Positions 8,609 through 17,884 of a stretch of DNA of 64,000 nucleotides are shown here, piece after piece. The position numbers and the translations under genes were made by a program. The notes below the pieces were generated by a model. It did not search any database and had not been told where the DNA came from. It worked only from the letters and a program-made list of their open reading frames with translations. The stretch's first letter is position 1. The number at the start of each line of letters is the position of its first letter. The stretch is from assembly GCA_964433635.1 (NCBI GenBank), contig CAYSSG010000003.1, positions 25,028 to 89,027 of the forward strand, in the 5' to 3' direction. Source of the DNA: CAYSSG01 sp964433635. GTDB lineage: Bacteria; Atribacterota; Phoenicimicrobiia; Phoenicimicrobiales; Stramentimicrobiaceae.

Positions 8609-9865
8609 ATGAGCTTTGGATTGGAAACCGGAATTATAGACCGAAAGAAAGAAGATATAGTAACACTTTTATGGCAGATTATATTCATTCTGGTAATGAT
8701 CTGTTCTTTTACCTTGCATTCCTGGTGTCAAAACAGGGCCACAGTTAAGCTGGGTAACGAAGTTTTACTTGAACAATATGACTATCTGATCGAAGACAAA
8801 AAGGTAGGTTTGGTAACCAATCAAACAGGGGTAGACAGCAGGGGGATAAGTTTTATTGATAATCTCCTCACCACCCGAAGAGCGAAATTAATATCGCTCT
8901 ATACTCCTGAACATGGTCTTGATGGAACAGTTAGGGCTGGAGCAAGTATTCATTCATATGTTCACCCCGATTATGATATCCCTGTCTATAGTCTGTACGG
9001 GAGTACCAGAATGCCTACCGAGGAAATGCTGTTAAATATCGAGGTGCTCCTTTTCGATATTCAGGATATTGGTGCCCGGACTTATACCTATATGTCCACG
9101 CTGCAATACTGCCTGGTAGCGGCAAAGAAATATGGTAAATCCGTCATCGTTCTGGACCGTCCCAATCCCCTGGGCGGGATTACTGTAGAAGGACCTGTAC
9201 TGGAAGATGCCTTTAAGTCTTTTATGGGAGTCGATAATCTACCCATGGCTCATGGCATGACTGCAGGGGAATTGGCTTTATTTTATAATCGCCTGATCGG
9301 AGCTGATCTGACAGTCATTCCCATGGAAGGTTATCATCGGGATATGGTCTTCAGCGAGACGGGACTCCCGTTTATTCAAACCTCTCCGAATATTCCAGAT
9401 ATTACCTCTGCATATGGATATATGGCTACCGGTCTGGGAGAGGGGACAGGGATTTTCCAGAGAGATAAGTTCCAATGGATTGGTGGAGAGGGACTTCATT
9501 CGGACAATTATGCTCAGCTGCTTAATGGAGCAGGATTTTCCGGTGTCGCCTATATTCCTGAAGCGCATGAGACTGCCGGTGGTGTTCGCCTGGAAATTTT
9601 TGACCCGAAAAGCTTTAATCCAGCGAAGAGTGGAATTTATGCTCTGGCTTATGCCTTTATGCTGGGAGACTTTCAAGTGCCGAAAAGCACACCAGATCAG
9701 ATTGTGATGTTTGATAAAATTATGGGCACTGATAAGATTGGCCGTTACCTTGAGGAGGGTTTGACTCCTGAGCAGATTGTATCTTTATATACCCCGCAGT
9801 TAAATAATTTTAAAGCGGAAAGGGAATATTATCTTATTTCCTCATATGAGCCGATTGGCAGATAG
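8609..9865 (+). CDS. Exo-beta-N-acetylmuramidase NamZ-like (DUF1343) protein
   Basis: A 418-residue exported protein. A hydrophobic segment at about residues 18-36 is a signal peptide or anchor. The remainder is the DUF1343 family, with VGLVTNQTGVDSRG, YTPEHGLDG, FDIQDIGARTYTYM, VLDRPNPLGG and QTSPNIPD in family order. The family includes NamZ of Bacillus, which releases terminal N-acetylmuramic acid from peptidoglycan fragments. A peptidoglycan-recycling role outside the cytoplasmic membrane is therefore likely. AAAAGG precedes ATG 8609 at normal spacing. No murein-sugar kinase or etherase lies next to it. Confidence 0.88.
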   Translation: MSFGLETGIIDRKKEDIVTLLWQIIFILVMICSFTLHSWCQNRATVKLGNEVLLEQYDYLIEDKKVGLVTNQTGVDSRGISFIDNLLTTRRAKLISLYTPEHGLDGTVRAGASIHSYVHPDYDIPVYSLYGSTRMPTEEMLLNIEVLLFDIQDIGARTYTYMSTLQYCLVAAKKYGKSVIVLDRPNPLGGITVEGPVLEDAFKSFMGVDNLPMAHGMTAGELALFYNRLIGADLTVIPMEGYHRDMVFSETGLPFIQTSPNIPDITSAYGYMATGLGEGTGIFQRDKFQWIGGEGLHSDNYAQLLNGAGFSGVAYIPEAHETAGGVRLEIFDPKSFNPAKSGIYALAYAFMLGDFQVPKSTPDQIVMFDKIMGTDKIGRYLEEGLTPEQIVSLYTPQLNNFKAEREYYLISSYEPIGR

Positions 9866-9874
9866 GTTAAATGT

Positions 9875-10702
9875 TTACAGGCAAAGTCTGGTCAGTTCTT
9901 CAGTCAGATAAGTGAACGCTTCCTCAACAGTGTCACAGAATGTAAACAGTTTGAGATCCGTTTTACTGATGGTACCGTATTGGACCATGGCGTCCAAATT
10001 GATGATTTTTTTCCAGTATTTTGAACCGTAGATAACGATAGGGAGACATTTATCTAATTTTCTGGTTTGCAGCAATGTAAGCACCTCAAAAAGCTCATCA
10101 AGAGTACCGAAGCCTCCGGGAAAAATAACCAATCCTTTGGCCAGGTACACAAACCAGAATTTGCGCATAAAAAAGTAGTGAAATTCAAAATTAAGTTCCG
10201 GAGTAATGTACTGGTTGGGATATTGTTCCATCGGGATACTTATATTCAGTCCGATGGATTTACCATTTGCTTCTTTAGCACCTTTATTGGCCGCTTCCAT
10301 CATGCCCAGGCCTCCACCCGAACAGATAATAAAACGGGAGTTTGCGTTCAGGGATTTTGACCAATGAGTTAAGCGATTTGACAGTTCTACGGCATCATTA
10401 TAGTAATGGGATAGAAAAACCTGGTTTTGAGCTATTTTCAGTTCATTCTGTAATCTTTCATCATTTTTATCAGTTGACCTGGCAATGTCTTCCTGTACTT
10501 TCTTCAGATATTCTTTGGCTTGAGTCGGAGGTTTTGTTCTGGCTGATCCGAAAAAGACAATTGTATCATTTATTTTTTGCTCGCGAAAACGTTGCATGGG
10601 CTCCAGTAACTCCGCTAAAACACGAATAACTCTTGCGTCTCTACTATTAATAAAATCCATATTTCTGTAAGCTTTTTTTGCTTTAGTTATATTCTTATCC
10701 AT
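9875..10702 (-). CDS. LOG family Rossmann protein (TIGR00730 type)
   Basis: A 275-residue protein with both LOG-family signatures: SGGGLGMMEAANKGA at about residue 130 and PGGFGTLDELFEVL at about 196, which together form the nucleotide site. Family members cleave nucleoside 5'-monophosphates to the base and ribose phosphate (cytokinin-type phosphoribohydrolases); many carry an old and wrong label of lysine decarboxylase. It is longer than the short 190-residue plant-type enzymes because of about 60 extra N-terminal residues that are rich in charge. It converges tail to tail with the NamZ-like gene, with only nine bases between. Confidence 0.85.
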   Translation of the reverse strand: MDKNITKAKKAYRNMDFINSRDARVIRVLAELLEPMQRFREQKINDTIVFFGSARTKPPTQAKEYLKKVQEDIARSTDKNDERLQNELKIAQNQVFLSHYYNDAVELSNRLTHWSKSLNANSRFIICSGGGLGMMEAANKGAKEANGKSIGLNISIPMEQYPNQYITPELNFEFHYFFMRKFWFVYLAKGLVIFPGGFGTLDELFEVLTLLQTRKLDKCLPIVIYGSKYWKKIINLDAMVQYGTISKTDLKLFTFCDTVEEAFTYLTEELTRLCL

Positions 10703-10887
10703 TAAACGTTACTTTACTTCTTAAATAGTTTTTTGTCAAGTAATGATAGCTAACCTTCTCTCTACTGTGAAACAATAACAGATTTTATTTTGGGATGCTT
10801 TGGAAGTAATGGAGCCTGTAAATTGACTTTGATAAAAGGATCATTTTAAGTTAGAATAAATATAAATTTTGAGAGAGGCTAAGGTAG

Positions 10888-11649
10888 ATGAGTCAGGCAT
10901 ATGGAAAATCATTTGCCAGGATATATGATAAGATGTGGGGTGATTTTGCCCGCAATGTGGCATACCCGGTGATGGATTTTTACCGGCATAAGGAAATATT
11001 TTCAAAGAATAAAAAAGTCCTGGATATATGTTGCGGTACCGGCCATTTAGCACTGGAATTTTTAGAAAACAATTATCATGTAGTCGGAATCGATCTTTCT
11101 CCCCACATGCTGCTGTATGCCCGGGAAAAGACAAAAGAATATCTCGACAGAGGGCTGGTACAGTTTATAAAGGCAGATGCCTCCAATTTCACAATTGAAA
11201 ACAAATTTGGTTTAGCGGTATCCACTTATGATGCAATCAATCACCTAAAAGGCGAACAGATGTTAAAAAAGTGTTTTTATTCCGTATTTCGAAGTGTTGT
11301 TCAAGGAGGTTATTTTATCTTTGATTTAAACACCAGATTTGGTCTGGAAGGATGGAACGGGATGCATATTGATGATTCAAAAAGTGTCTTTTTACTCATC
11401 AAAGGGATTTTTGACAGTGAGAAAGGTAAGGCAATCACGAGAGTATCAGGTTTCATACAGGAAGAAGGGGACCGCTATAGCCGATTTGAGGAAGTAGTAT
11501 ACAATTATGCTTATCTTCTGGATCAAGTAGAGCGCTTATTAAGAGAGACAGGGTGGAAAGAGATCTATTTCACCAGAATTGATGATTTGAATAAGAGTTT
11601 AAGAGAGCCGGAAAAGGAAAAGAGAGTATTTATAGTGGCAAAAAAATGA
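10888..11649 (+). CDS. Class I SAM-dependent methyltransferase
   Basis: 253 residues with the SAM-binding motif VLDICCGTGHLALEF at about residues 43-57, followed by the acidic residue of motif II (VGIDLSPHML) and motif III KADASNF. The fold and the C-terminal beta-strand region (KRVFIVAKK) match small-molecule methyltransferases of the Methyltransf_25 kind. The substrate cannot be told. AGAGAGGCTAAGG lies upstream of ATG 10888. It starts a same-strand run with a glycosyltransferase and an SDR enzyme. Confidence 0.8.
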   Translation: MSQAYGKSFARIYDKMWGDFARNVAYPVMDFYRHKEIFSKNKKVLDICCGTGHLALEFLENNYHVVGIDLSPHMLLYAREKTKEYLDRGLVQFIKADASNFTIENKFGLAVSTYDAINHLKGEQMLKKCFYSVFRSVVQGGYFIFDLNTRFGLEGWNGMHIDDSKSVFLLIKGIFDSEKGKAITRVSGFIQEEGDRYSRFEEVVYNYAYLLDQVERLLRETGWKEIYFTRIDDLNKSLREPEKEKRVFIVAKK

Positions 11650-11694
11650 GCTAATATCATATCAGACAAAAGGGGAAAGGAGTTATTTTATTCA

Positions 11695-12408
11695 TTGATA
11701 CTGGCAAAAAAAGATTTAAAACAGCAATCTATTGTTATTATACCGGCTTATAATGAAGAGAAAAATATTGGTGAAGTGATTCGAAAGTGTAAGAAGCACA
11801 TAGATCAGATTATCGTTGTCGATGACGGTTCCCGGGACAATACCTTGCAGATAGCAAAAGCAATGAATGTCATAACTCTGGTCAATGAGAAGAATAAAGG
11901 GAAAACCGAAACTTTAAGAAGAGGTTTTTGCAAGGGACTTGAAGAAGGTGGAGAAATATTCTTACTCATAGACGGTGATGGGCAACATAATCCGGATGAA
12001 ATTCCTCTATTCTTAGAGAAAATTCAGGAGGGATTTGATCTGGTCATTGGGGCAAGAAAGTTTGATAATAAAATCATGCCAAAAATCAGGATTCTTGCTA
12101 ATTCAATCTCTTCCTATTTAGTCTCCCTGATTTGCGGCATCAGAATCGAAGACAGTCAGTCAGGATATCGAGCTGTAAGGAGAGAAGTTTTAGAAAAGAT
12201 TAATCTTACCTCAAATCGATTTCAGGTTGATACCGAAATGATTATCAAGGCAGCAAAATACGGCTTTCATATTTGTTCTGTTCCCATCGAGACCATTTAC
12301 CATTCAGAAGCCAAAAGTAAAATTAATCAGATTGTGGATCCGATAAAGTTTGTATTATTATTGTTTGAACTTGCTTTTATGAAAAAGAAGCAAAGAAAAC
12401 AATCATAA
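11695..12408 (+). CDS. Family 2 glycosyltransferase (DPM1/ DPG-synthase-like)
   Basis: 237 residues with an N-terminal GT-A fold: VIIPAYNEEKNIGEVI (about residues 16-31), VVDDGSRDNT, and the metal-binding DGDGQHNPDE at about 91-100. The later DSQSGYRAVRREVL is typical of polyprenyl-phosphate sugar transferases. There are no transmembrane helices at the C-terminus, unlike the GtrB type, so a soluble or peripheral enzyme using polyprenyl phosphate or another acceptor is likely. The start is a TTG with an AAAGGAG site upstream. Confidence 0.82.
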   Translation: MILAKKDLKQQSIVIIPAYNEEKNIGEVIRKCKKHIDQIIVVDDGSRDNTLQIAKAMNVITLVNEKNKGKTETLRRGFCKGLEEGGEIFLLIDGDGQHNPDEIPLFLEKIQEGFDLVIGARKFDNKIMPKIRILANSISSYLVSLICGIRIEDSQSGYRAVRREVLEKINLTSNRFQVDTEMIIKAAKYGFHICSVPIETIYHSEAKSKINQIVDPIKFVLLLFELAFMKKKQRKQS

Positions 12409-12449
12409 AAATAAGATAAAGCATATTAGTATGGAAGAGGAGGTATTCT

Positions 12450-13217
12450 ATGACGTCTGACATCTTTAGTTTAAAAGGGAAGATGGCTCTTATTACCGGT
12501 TCAAGTCGAGGTCTGGGATTGATTTTAGCTAAAGGACTGGGCAAAGCTGGTGCAAAATTAATCTTAAATGGCAGAGATGAGAAAAGATTGATTCAGGCAA
12601 TTGAAGAGCTTAAAGCAGAAGGCTTTAGTGCTTTTGGATATCCTTTTGATATAACTGATAAGGATCAGATCGTGAAGCAGATGAAGAAGATTCAAGATGA
12701 AATCGGACTAATTAATATTCTGGTTAATAATGCCGGTATACAAATAAGAAAGCCTTTGGAAGATTTTGAAGAATCTGCCTGGAGAGAGATTATTGATACG
12801 AATTTAACCGGTGCTTTCTTAGTCAGTCAACAGGTAGCAAGGAGTATGATTCAACAGAGATCAGGGAAAATAATCAACATCTGCTCCTTACAGAGTGAAT
12901 TAGGCAGAGAGACGATTGCTCCTTATGCCGCTGCAAAGGGTGGTCTAAAGATGTTAACCAGAGCCATGGCTGTGGAATGGGCTAAGTATAATATCCAGGC
13001 CAATGGTATTGGACCGGGATATTTTATCACTGAGATGACACGCCCTTTAAGTGAAAACAGGGAATTTGATCAGTGGCTTAAGAAGAGAACTCCTGCCCAT
13101 CGCTGGGGCTATCCGGAAGAATTAATCGGCCCCATTGTGTTTTTATCCTCCTCCGCTTCTGATTTTATCAATGGGCAGATTATATATGTTGATGGAGGGA
13201 TCTCAGCTGCAATCTAA
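12450..13217 (+). CDS. Short-chain dehydrogenase/reductase, gluconate-5-dehydrogenase-like
   Basis: 255 residues of the classical SDR family. The dinucleotide site is GSSRGLGLILAKG (about 18-30), the structural NNAG is at about 92, the catalytic Ser lies in NICSLQSE, and the Tyr/Lys pair is YAAAKGG (Y158, K162). The sequence after the active site (GPGYFITEMTRPL) and the tail INGQIIYVDGG resemble gluconate 5-dehydrogenase and 2-deoxy-D-gluconate 3-dehydrogenase. A very good GAGGAGG site precedes ATG 12450. The next gene begins inside its last codons, so the two are translationally linked. Confidence 0.85.
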   Translation: MTSDIFSLKGKMALITGSSRGLGLILAKGLGKAGAKLILNGRDEKRLIQAIEELKAEGFSAFGYPFDITDKDQIVKQMKKIQDEIGLINILVNNAGIQIRKPLEDFEESAWREIIDTNLTGAFLVSQQVARSMIQQRSGKIINICSLQSELGRETIAPYAAAKGGLKMLTRAMAVEWAKYNIQANGIGPGYFITEMTRPLSENREFDQWLKKRTPAHRWGYPEELIGPIVFLSSSASDFINGQIIYVDGGISAAI

Positions 13218-14106
13218 AAGATTACTGGAATTGATTTATATCATTTTTTTGTTTTTTATTACCAGTTTCCTGTTTCATCCTTTAATGGTAAGCAATTTGT
13301 GGCGGATAAGCCAGGTTGACTTACTGCTGGCCTTGAAGGTCATATTGACCGGATTGATTGCTGTAGGTTGCAGTACATTTATCCTGGCACCCATTATATT
13401 TCGTGGCATTGAACAGGTCCAGGATAAGGATATCCATACTATTTTAAGAAAGGTAACAGATCAGTCTCAGGTCAAGAAAATTCCCGGTATATGCCGTGTA
13501 AGAACATCCCAGGCAAATGCCATTGCTTATTTTGTCTTCAACAGATCATGTATTGGACTGACGAATGGCTTGCTTGAGGCATATCATAATCGGGATTTGA
13601 ATGATCAGGATCTTGAAAGTATATTTGCCTGTCTTTTATATTACTTCAAGAGCGGTACTACCATTAAAAGAAATTTCATGTATAGTATTGCCAGTCTATA
13701 TAATTCAATGTGTTATATTCTTCTCTTTTCAGGTCGGGGATTTTTCCGATTGGCTAAAATAACTGAACAGAGGGGATCAGGCTTTTTGATTCGCATGACA
13801 GGTATGATTTGTATGATTATTGGGCTGCTATTCAGGATTCCTGAAAAGATTTCTTCCTGTATAGCTTCACCATTAATCTATCGTTTTCAGAAGGATGCCG
13901 ATAAATTTGCTGAAAGGCTGACCGGTCCTAAGGGAATGCAGAGAGTGATACAAAAGGTGATTGAATATAATAGAAAATTGAATAAAGAACTTTCTGTATT
14001 GCCTGATCCGGAATACTGGTTCGTCGAACCTGTAAGATTATTAAAAATGGATCAACTGGTTCTCTTCAGAATTCCTTTTCAGAATAGAATAAACAGTTTT
14101 TTCTGA
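13192..14106 (+). CDS. Membrane protein, M48 (HtpX-like) homologue without the zinc motif
   Basis: About 304 residues with two N-terminal membrane helices and another hydrophobic stretch near the middle. The arrangement follows HtpX-type M48 peptidases: IPGICRVRTSQANAIAYF, then a segment like GLTNGLLEAYHNRDLNDQDLE (shown here in part of its length), and DADKFAERLTGP near the C-terminus. Where M48 enzymes have HEXXH this protein reads FACLLYYFKSG, so neither zinc-binding His is present. It is therefore probably a non-catalytic relative. The start is uncertain: ATG 13192 lies within the end of the SDR gene; later starts are possible. Confidence 0.6.
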   Translation: MEGSQLQSKRLLELIYIIFLFFITSFLFHPLMVSNLWRISQVDLLLALKVILTGLIAVGCSTFILAPIIFRGIEQVQDKDIHTILRKVTDQSQVKKIPGICRVRTSQANAIAYFVFNRSCIGLTNGLLEAYHNRDLNDQDLESIFACLLYYFKSGTTIKRNFMYSIASLYNSMCYILLFSGRGFFRLAKITEQRGSGFLIRMTGMICMIIGLLFRIPEKISSCIASPLIYRFQKDADKFAERLTGPKGMQRVIQKVIEYNRKLNKELSVLPDPEYWFVEPVRLLKMDQLVLFRIPFQNRINSFF

Positions 14107-14290
14107 GACAGGTTTTGGGAATTTTAAGGTTTGAAACCCTATTTTGAAATATCCTGATGTATACTGTTATATGATACAGGTTAAATGGATATGGTGAAAC
14201 TTCTGCATTCATGACATTTTTGAAAGTCATAAACTATTAATCATGGATAATCATGAAGGCAGTAATAAATAAGGAGAATAAAATAAAAAA

Positions 14291-14512
14291 ATGAGAACAC
14301 CATCCTGGTGGCATGGGTTCCTGGGCTTTATTGGATTTCTGGGTTTTCAGGGCTTTGAGCAGCATAATCCCTATATGCTGCTGTTCTTTTCTTTCTTTGC
14401 CTTTTTTGCCTATTTTAAATATTTGAGAAAGGAATTAGAATACCTGGGTATACTGGGATTTGCAGGATTATTCATTGCGCTTTTAGGAATATTCAATATC
14501 ATCCCTGTTTAA
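14291..14512 (+). CDS. Small membrane protein, DUF3796-like
   Basis: 73 residues, mostly hydrophobic, with two or three membrane helices and a Phe/Gly-rich start (GFLGFIGFLGFQGFEQ) followed by FFSFFAFFAYFKY. This pattern resembles DUF3796, small membrane proteins of Firmicutes with no known function. AAGGAG lies about 14 bases before the ATG, a rather long spacing. It stands alone, followed by a terminator-like hairpin. Confidence 0.6.
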   Translation: MRTPSWWHGFLGFIGFLGFQGFEQHNPYMLLFFSFFAFFAYFKYLRKELEYLGILGFAGLFIALLGIFNIIPV

Positions 14513-14519
14513 TGTCCGT

Positions 14520-14542
14520 GGGGTTTCATTCCCCTTTTTTTA
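14520..14542 (+). terminator. Intrinsic terminator after the small membrane protein
   Basis: GGGG (14520-14523), a 7-base loop and CCCC (14531-14534) are followed by eight T. The stem is short but G/C only and sits 7 bases after the stop codon. Confidence 0.5.
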
Positions 14543-14637
14543 ACTCTTTTTCTGAAAAAATATTTCTCAAAAGTACCGGTAAAAAAAATGATCAGTACAA
14601 TGATAAGGATTAAATGGAAGTTGAGGGGTAGCAGTAG

Positions 14638-15762
14638 ATGTTTAATGATGTGACTTTACCCAACGGACAACAAATGCTTACCGGAGAGACAGTCAAGTTA
14701 CCGATCAATTATTTTTGTACGTATACCCCCGAAGAAATGCTGCTGGCAGCTGGTTATTATCCCCGTCGAATTATTCCAAATCGGGTTGATCCCTCTCTGG
14801 CAAATACTTTTTTGGATAGTAATTTTTGTCCTTATGTCCGCAGTATTTTAGCCTGGGGAATGGAGTCCAAGAAGATGGGGGAGAATTACCCGACAGTCAT
14901 TGTAAACTCCTGTGACGGGATGCGGCGTTTATATGACGTATGGCGATATTATGTCAAAAGTCCTCTGACCGTTTTTTTAGATCTCCCAAGGAAGAGAGGG
15001 TTGATTTATGAGGAACAATATAAGTTGCAGCTTGAGCATGCAAGAGAACAGTTAGAGAAATATTCTAAACAAAAAATAACTGATAAAAAGCTGAACCTGG
15101 CTATACGGCAAGGGAACGAATTTCGTAAAATCATTCGTCAATTGGATGAAATGAGAAAACAGAAAATCTTTGATTTTTCGGGTTATGATTTTTTCAGATT
15201 GATTCAAGACGGATCACGGTATACTAAACCTGTTTATATTGAATATTTAAAAAATTTTCTTCACAAAAACCTGCAGAACTGTTCAGAAAAACAAGCATCA
15301 TCAAACAAATCTAAGAAACCGTTCAACATTTTATTAACCGGTACAGTGTTGGATCATTTGGACATCATTAAGACCATTGAACAGTATGGAGGATTTATCA
15401 AAGTTTCTGATACCTGTAATGGCTGGCGGTATTATTTAAATGCCATAGACGAAAATGAGGAAGATCATATGAAGGCGATTGCTCATTTCTATCTGAACAA
15501 GATAGCCTGTCCCAGAATGCTGGAAAGCCGGGAAAAGGAAGATGCGTTAACGGAAATGATTAACAAAGAGAGGATTGAAGGCGTTATCTTTTATACTTTG
15601 AAATTTTGTGATACTGCACTCTTTCAGCTTCCTGTGTTAAGAGAAAAGTTAAAATTATTGGGCATTCCCTCTCTATATCTGGAAGGCGACTTCGGTGCCC
15701 AGGTCAGTGGACAGTTAAAAACGAGAATACAGGCATTTTTGGAGGCATTGGAGTTTGCTTAA
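14638..15762 (+). CDS. 2-hydroxyacyl-CoA dehydratase family subunit (HgdB-like)
   Basis: 374 residues of the dehydratase D-component family that carries a [4Fe-4S] cluster. Candidate cluster cysteines are in NFCPYVRS (about residue 63), NSCDGMRR (about 98) and LKFCDTALF (about 321). The ending GQLKTRIQAFLEALE is characteristic of the HgdB/FldC branch. These enzymes remove water from 2-hydroxyacyl-CoA in amino-acid fermentation after one-electron activation, and related proteins reduce other substrates. The second subunit gene overlaps it by eight bases and the activator gene follows, so the three form one system. Confidence 0.85.
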   Translation: MFNDVTLPNGQQMLTGETVKLPINYFCTYTPEEMLLAAGYYPRRIIPNRVDPSLANTFLDSNFCPYVRSILAWGMESKKMGENYPTVIVNSCDGMRRLYDVWRYYVKSPLTVFLDLPRKRGLIYEEQYKLQLEHAREQLEKYSKQKITDKKLNLAIRQGNEFRKIIRQLDEMRKQKIFDFSGYDFFRLIQDGSRYTKPVYIEYLKNFLHKNLQNCSEKQASSNKSKKPFNILLTGTVLDHLDIIKTIEQYGGFIKVSDTCNGWRYYLNAIDENEEDHMKAIAHFYLNKIACPRMLESREKEDALTEMINKERIEGVIFYTLKFCDTALFQLPVLREKLKLLGIPSLYLEGDFGAQVSGQLKTRIQAFLEALEFA

Positions 15763-17014
15763 TCAGAAGGCGAATCGTTTCAAGTTAAAAATGGTATCTC
15801 ACCTGGCTCAGTATCCTTACACTTACTCGCTGGCAGATAAATTTTTCAGGTATTACTTCAGAGATTCCAGTCAAAGTTTCAGAAACTGGCTGGATTTCTT
15901 CTTACAGCAATTTGTAGAAGCCTCTAGGGGGGAAAAACCCGTTGTGTGGTCGAGCATATATACTCCTTCCGAATTGCTATATGGTATGGATGTGATTCCG
16001 ATCTATCCGGAAATGATCTCTGCCTCAGTTGCATCGATTGGAATGGCTACCTATTTCATTGAAACCGCTGAGTCTCATTTCTATTTGCCGGATCTATGTT
16101 CTTTTTACCGGGTTGCCAGTGGAATGTTTTTAAGAGATTGCTTACCCAGACCAAACCTGATTATCTCTACATCCCAATTATGTGACGGTTCTGTTAAATT
16201 TTTTCACAACGCCAGCCGGTATTACCGATGTGAACATTTTTTAATCGATCCTCCTTATGAAAAAAACCATAGGAATATACAATTTCTGGCTGATGAGTTA
16301 AGAATTCTAACAGGGTGGATATCCGAGAAAACAGGCATCCGGCAATCTCCGGTTGCATTGAAAGACAGTCTTAAATTTGCCAATCATAGCAGACAGATGA
16401 TGCTTAAAATCAATCAACTCAGGGAAAAATCACCGGCCCCTTTATCCGGATGGAATGCACTTGCTTATATATTATATATGTATTTTGCCTCTATTGGATC
16501 TCAAAAATCCCTTTCCTTTTATGATGTATTATTTCAGGAAATACAGGAAAATGTTGACAGAAATAAAGGATTGAATGAGAATAATGAAGTGCGGATACTC
16601 TGGCTTCATCAATTAAGGCCTTATTATCCCAATATTATTTTTCAGACTTTATCAGAGCATAGAGCTGTTATTGCTTTTGAAGAGATGAGTGAAATCTATT
16701 GGCCAGAACATGAACCTGTAAATCCTTTTTTCAGCCTGGCTCAAAAGATGAACGCAAATCCCGGTGCCGGGCCTATAGAGTATAGAATAGCGAATGTTTT
16801 GAAACTGGTGAAAAGATTTCATATTCAAGGAGTCATTCATTTTAATCAAAGAGGATGTCACCAGAGTTGTGCAGGCGCACCCATTATGAAAGAATATTTA
16901 AAGAAACAGAATATCCCCATGCTTATCCTTGACGGCGATGGAATTGATATACATCATTATTCAGAAGGCCAGACGAAGACAAGATTGGAAGCTTTTTTAG
17001 AGATGATCGGTTAG
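15755..17014 (+). CDS. 2-hydroxyacyl-CoA dehydratase family, second subunit
   Basis: 419 residues, a diverged partner of the preceding subunit. Cysteines at the family positions are in LPDLCSFYR, TSQLCDGSVK and QRGCHQSCAGAP; the last carries two cysteines close together, unlike the upstream subunit. The C-terminal GQTKTRLEAFLEMI matches the family tail. The start is TTG 15755 with a GGAG site five bases upstream, giving an eight-base overlap with the first subunit that should couple translation. It resembles HgdA/BcrC-like alpha subunits; without a CoA-transferase gene nearby the substrate is unknown. Confidence 0.82.
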   Translation: MLNQKANRFKLKMVSHLAQYPYTYSLADKFFRYYFRDSSQSFRNWLDFFLQQFVEASRGEKPVVWSSIYTPSELLYGMDVIPIYPEMISASVASIGMATYFIETAESHFYLPDLCSFYRVASGMFLRDCLPRPNLIISTSQLCDGSVKFFHNASRYYRCEHFLIDPPYEKNHRNIQFLADELRILTGWISEKTGIRQSPVALKDSLKFANHSRQMMLKINQLREKSPAPLSGWNALAYILYMYFASIGSQKSLSFYDVLFQEIQENVDRNKGLNENNEVRILWLHQLRPYYPNIIFQTLSEHRAVIAFEEMSEIYWPEHEPVNPFFSLAQKMNANPGAGPIEYRIANVLKLVKRFHIQGVIHFNQRGCHQSCAGAPIMKEYLKKQNIPMLILDGDGIDIHHYSEGQTKTRLEAFLEMIG

Positions 17015-17083
17015 AATATGATAAATGGCATTAAAAAGATGATTCAGTTCTCATCAATTAATTTAGAAAAGAGATAAAATCAG

Positions 17084-17848
17084 ATGCTGGTAGCTGGTAT
17101 TGATATCGGTTCATTGACCTGTAAAATAGTTATCATGAGGGATCAGCAGATCTTAAATTATATTGTGACAAGAAGTGGTGTGGAAATCGAAGAGACTGTA
17201 GCATGTTGTTTTGAAAGTGTATTAAAAGATACCGGATATGGATTTCAGAATATTGAGAAGATTGTAGCTACCGGTTATGGAAGAAACAATATTCTTTCTG
17301 CACATAAATGTGTCACCGAAATAACCTGCCATGCCAAAGGAGCCTTCTGGTTAAATCCAAAAGTGAGGACTGTTATTGATATTGGCGGTCAGGACAGCAA
17401 AGTGATTTCAATTTCAGACCAGGGACAGGTTGTCGATTTCATGATGAATGATAAATGCGCTGCCGGCACCGGCCGCTTTTTAGAGGTTATGGCACAAGCA
17501 TTGGATGTAAAATTGGAAGAATTAGGCAAGCTTTCGCTGCTTTCTAAAAAGAAAGTCCATATCAGCTCAATGTGTACGGTATTTGCAGAATCGGAAGTGA
17601 TCTCACTGATTGCCGAAGGGTGGAAGAAAGAAGATATCATTCGGGGACTTCATGAATCTATTACGAACCGGATATACTCCATGGCGGCTCGGTTACAACT
17701 ACAGAATACGATTGCTTTGACCGGAGGGGTAGCAAAGAATAGCGGAATCGTACTAGCCTTCAGGAAAAAAATAAAAGGCAAATTTTACATACCTTTTGAA
17801 CCACAGATTGTGGGTGCCATAGGTGCTGCCTTGATAGCCCAAAAATAA
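17084..17848 (+). CDS. Dehydratase activator ATPase (HgdC/BadF/BcrA family)
   Basis: 254 residues of the actin-like ASKHA fold. The phosphate loop is AGIDIGSLTCK at the N-terminus, and VIDIGGQDSKVI is at about residues 97-108. The two cysteines that together bridge one [4Fe-4S] cluster in the homodimer are in MNDKCAAGTGRFLE and SSMCTVFAESE. A third nucleotide-binding segment, IALTGGVAKNSGI, follows. It hydrolyses ATP to inject one electron at very low potential into the dehydratase encoded just upstream. Length is normal for the family. Confidence 0.92.
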   Translation: MLVAGIDIGSLTCKIVIMRDQQILNYIVTRSGVEIEETVACCFESVLKDTGYGFQNIEKIVATGYGRNNILSAHKCVTEITCHAKGAFWLNPKVRTVIDIGGQDSKVISISDQGQVVDFMMNDKCAAGTGRFLEVMAQALDVKLEELGKLSLLSKKKVHISSMCTVFAESEVISLIAEGWKKEDIIRGLHESITNRIYSMAARLQLQNTIALTGGVAKNSGIVLAFRKKIKGKFYIPFEPQIVGAIGAALIAQK

Positions 17849-17884
17849 TAATGACCTTTACTGAAATATACAAAGGAAAGTTAG

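Noticed and set aside
10067..10629. Two plus-strand open frames opposite the LOG gene
   Set aside because: Antisense to a well-conserved family with intact motifs.
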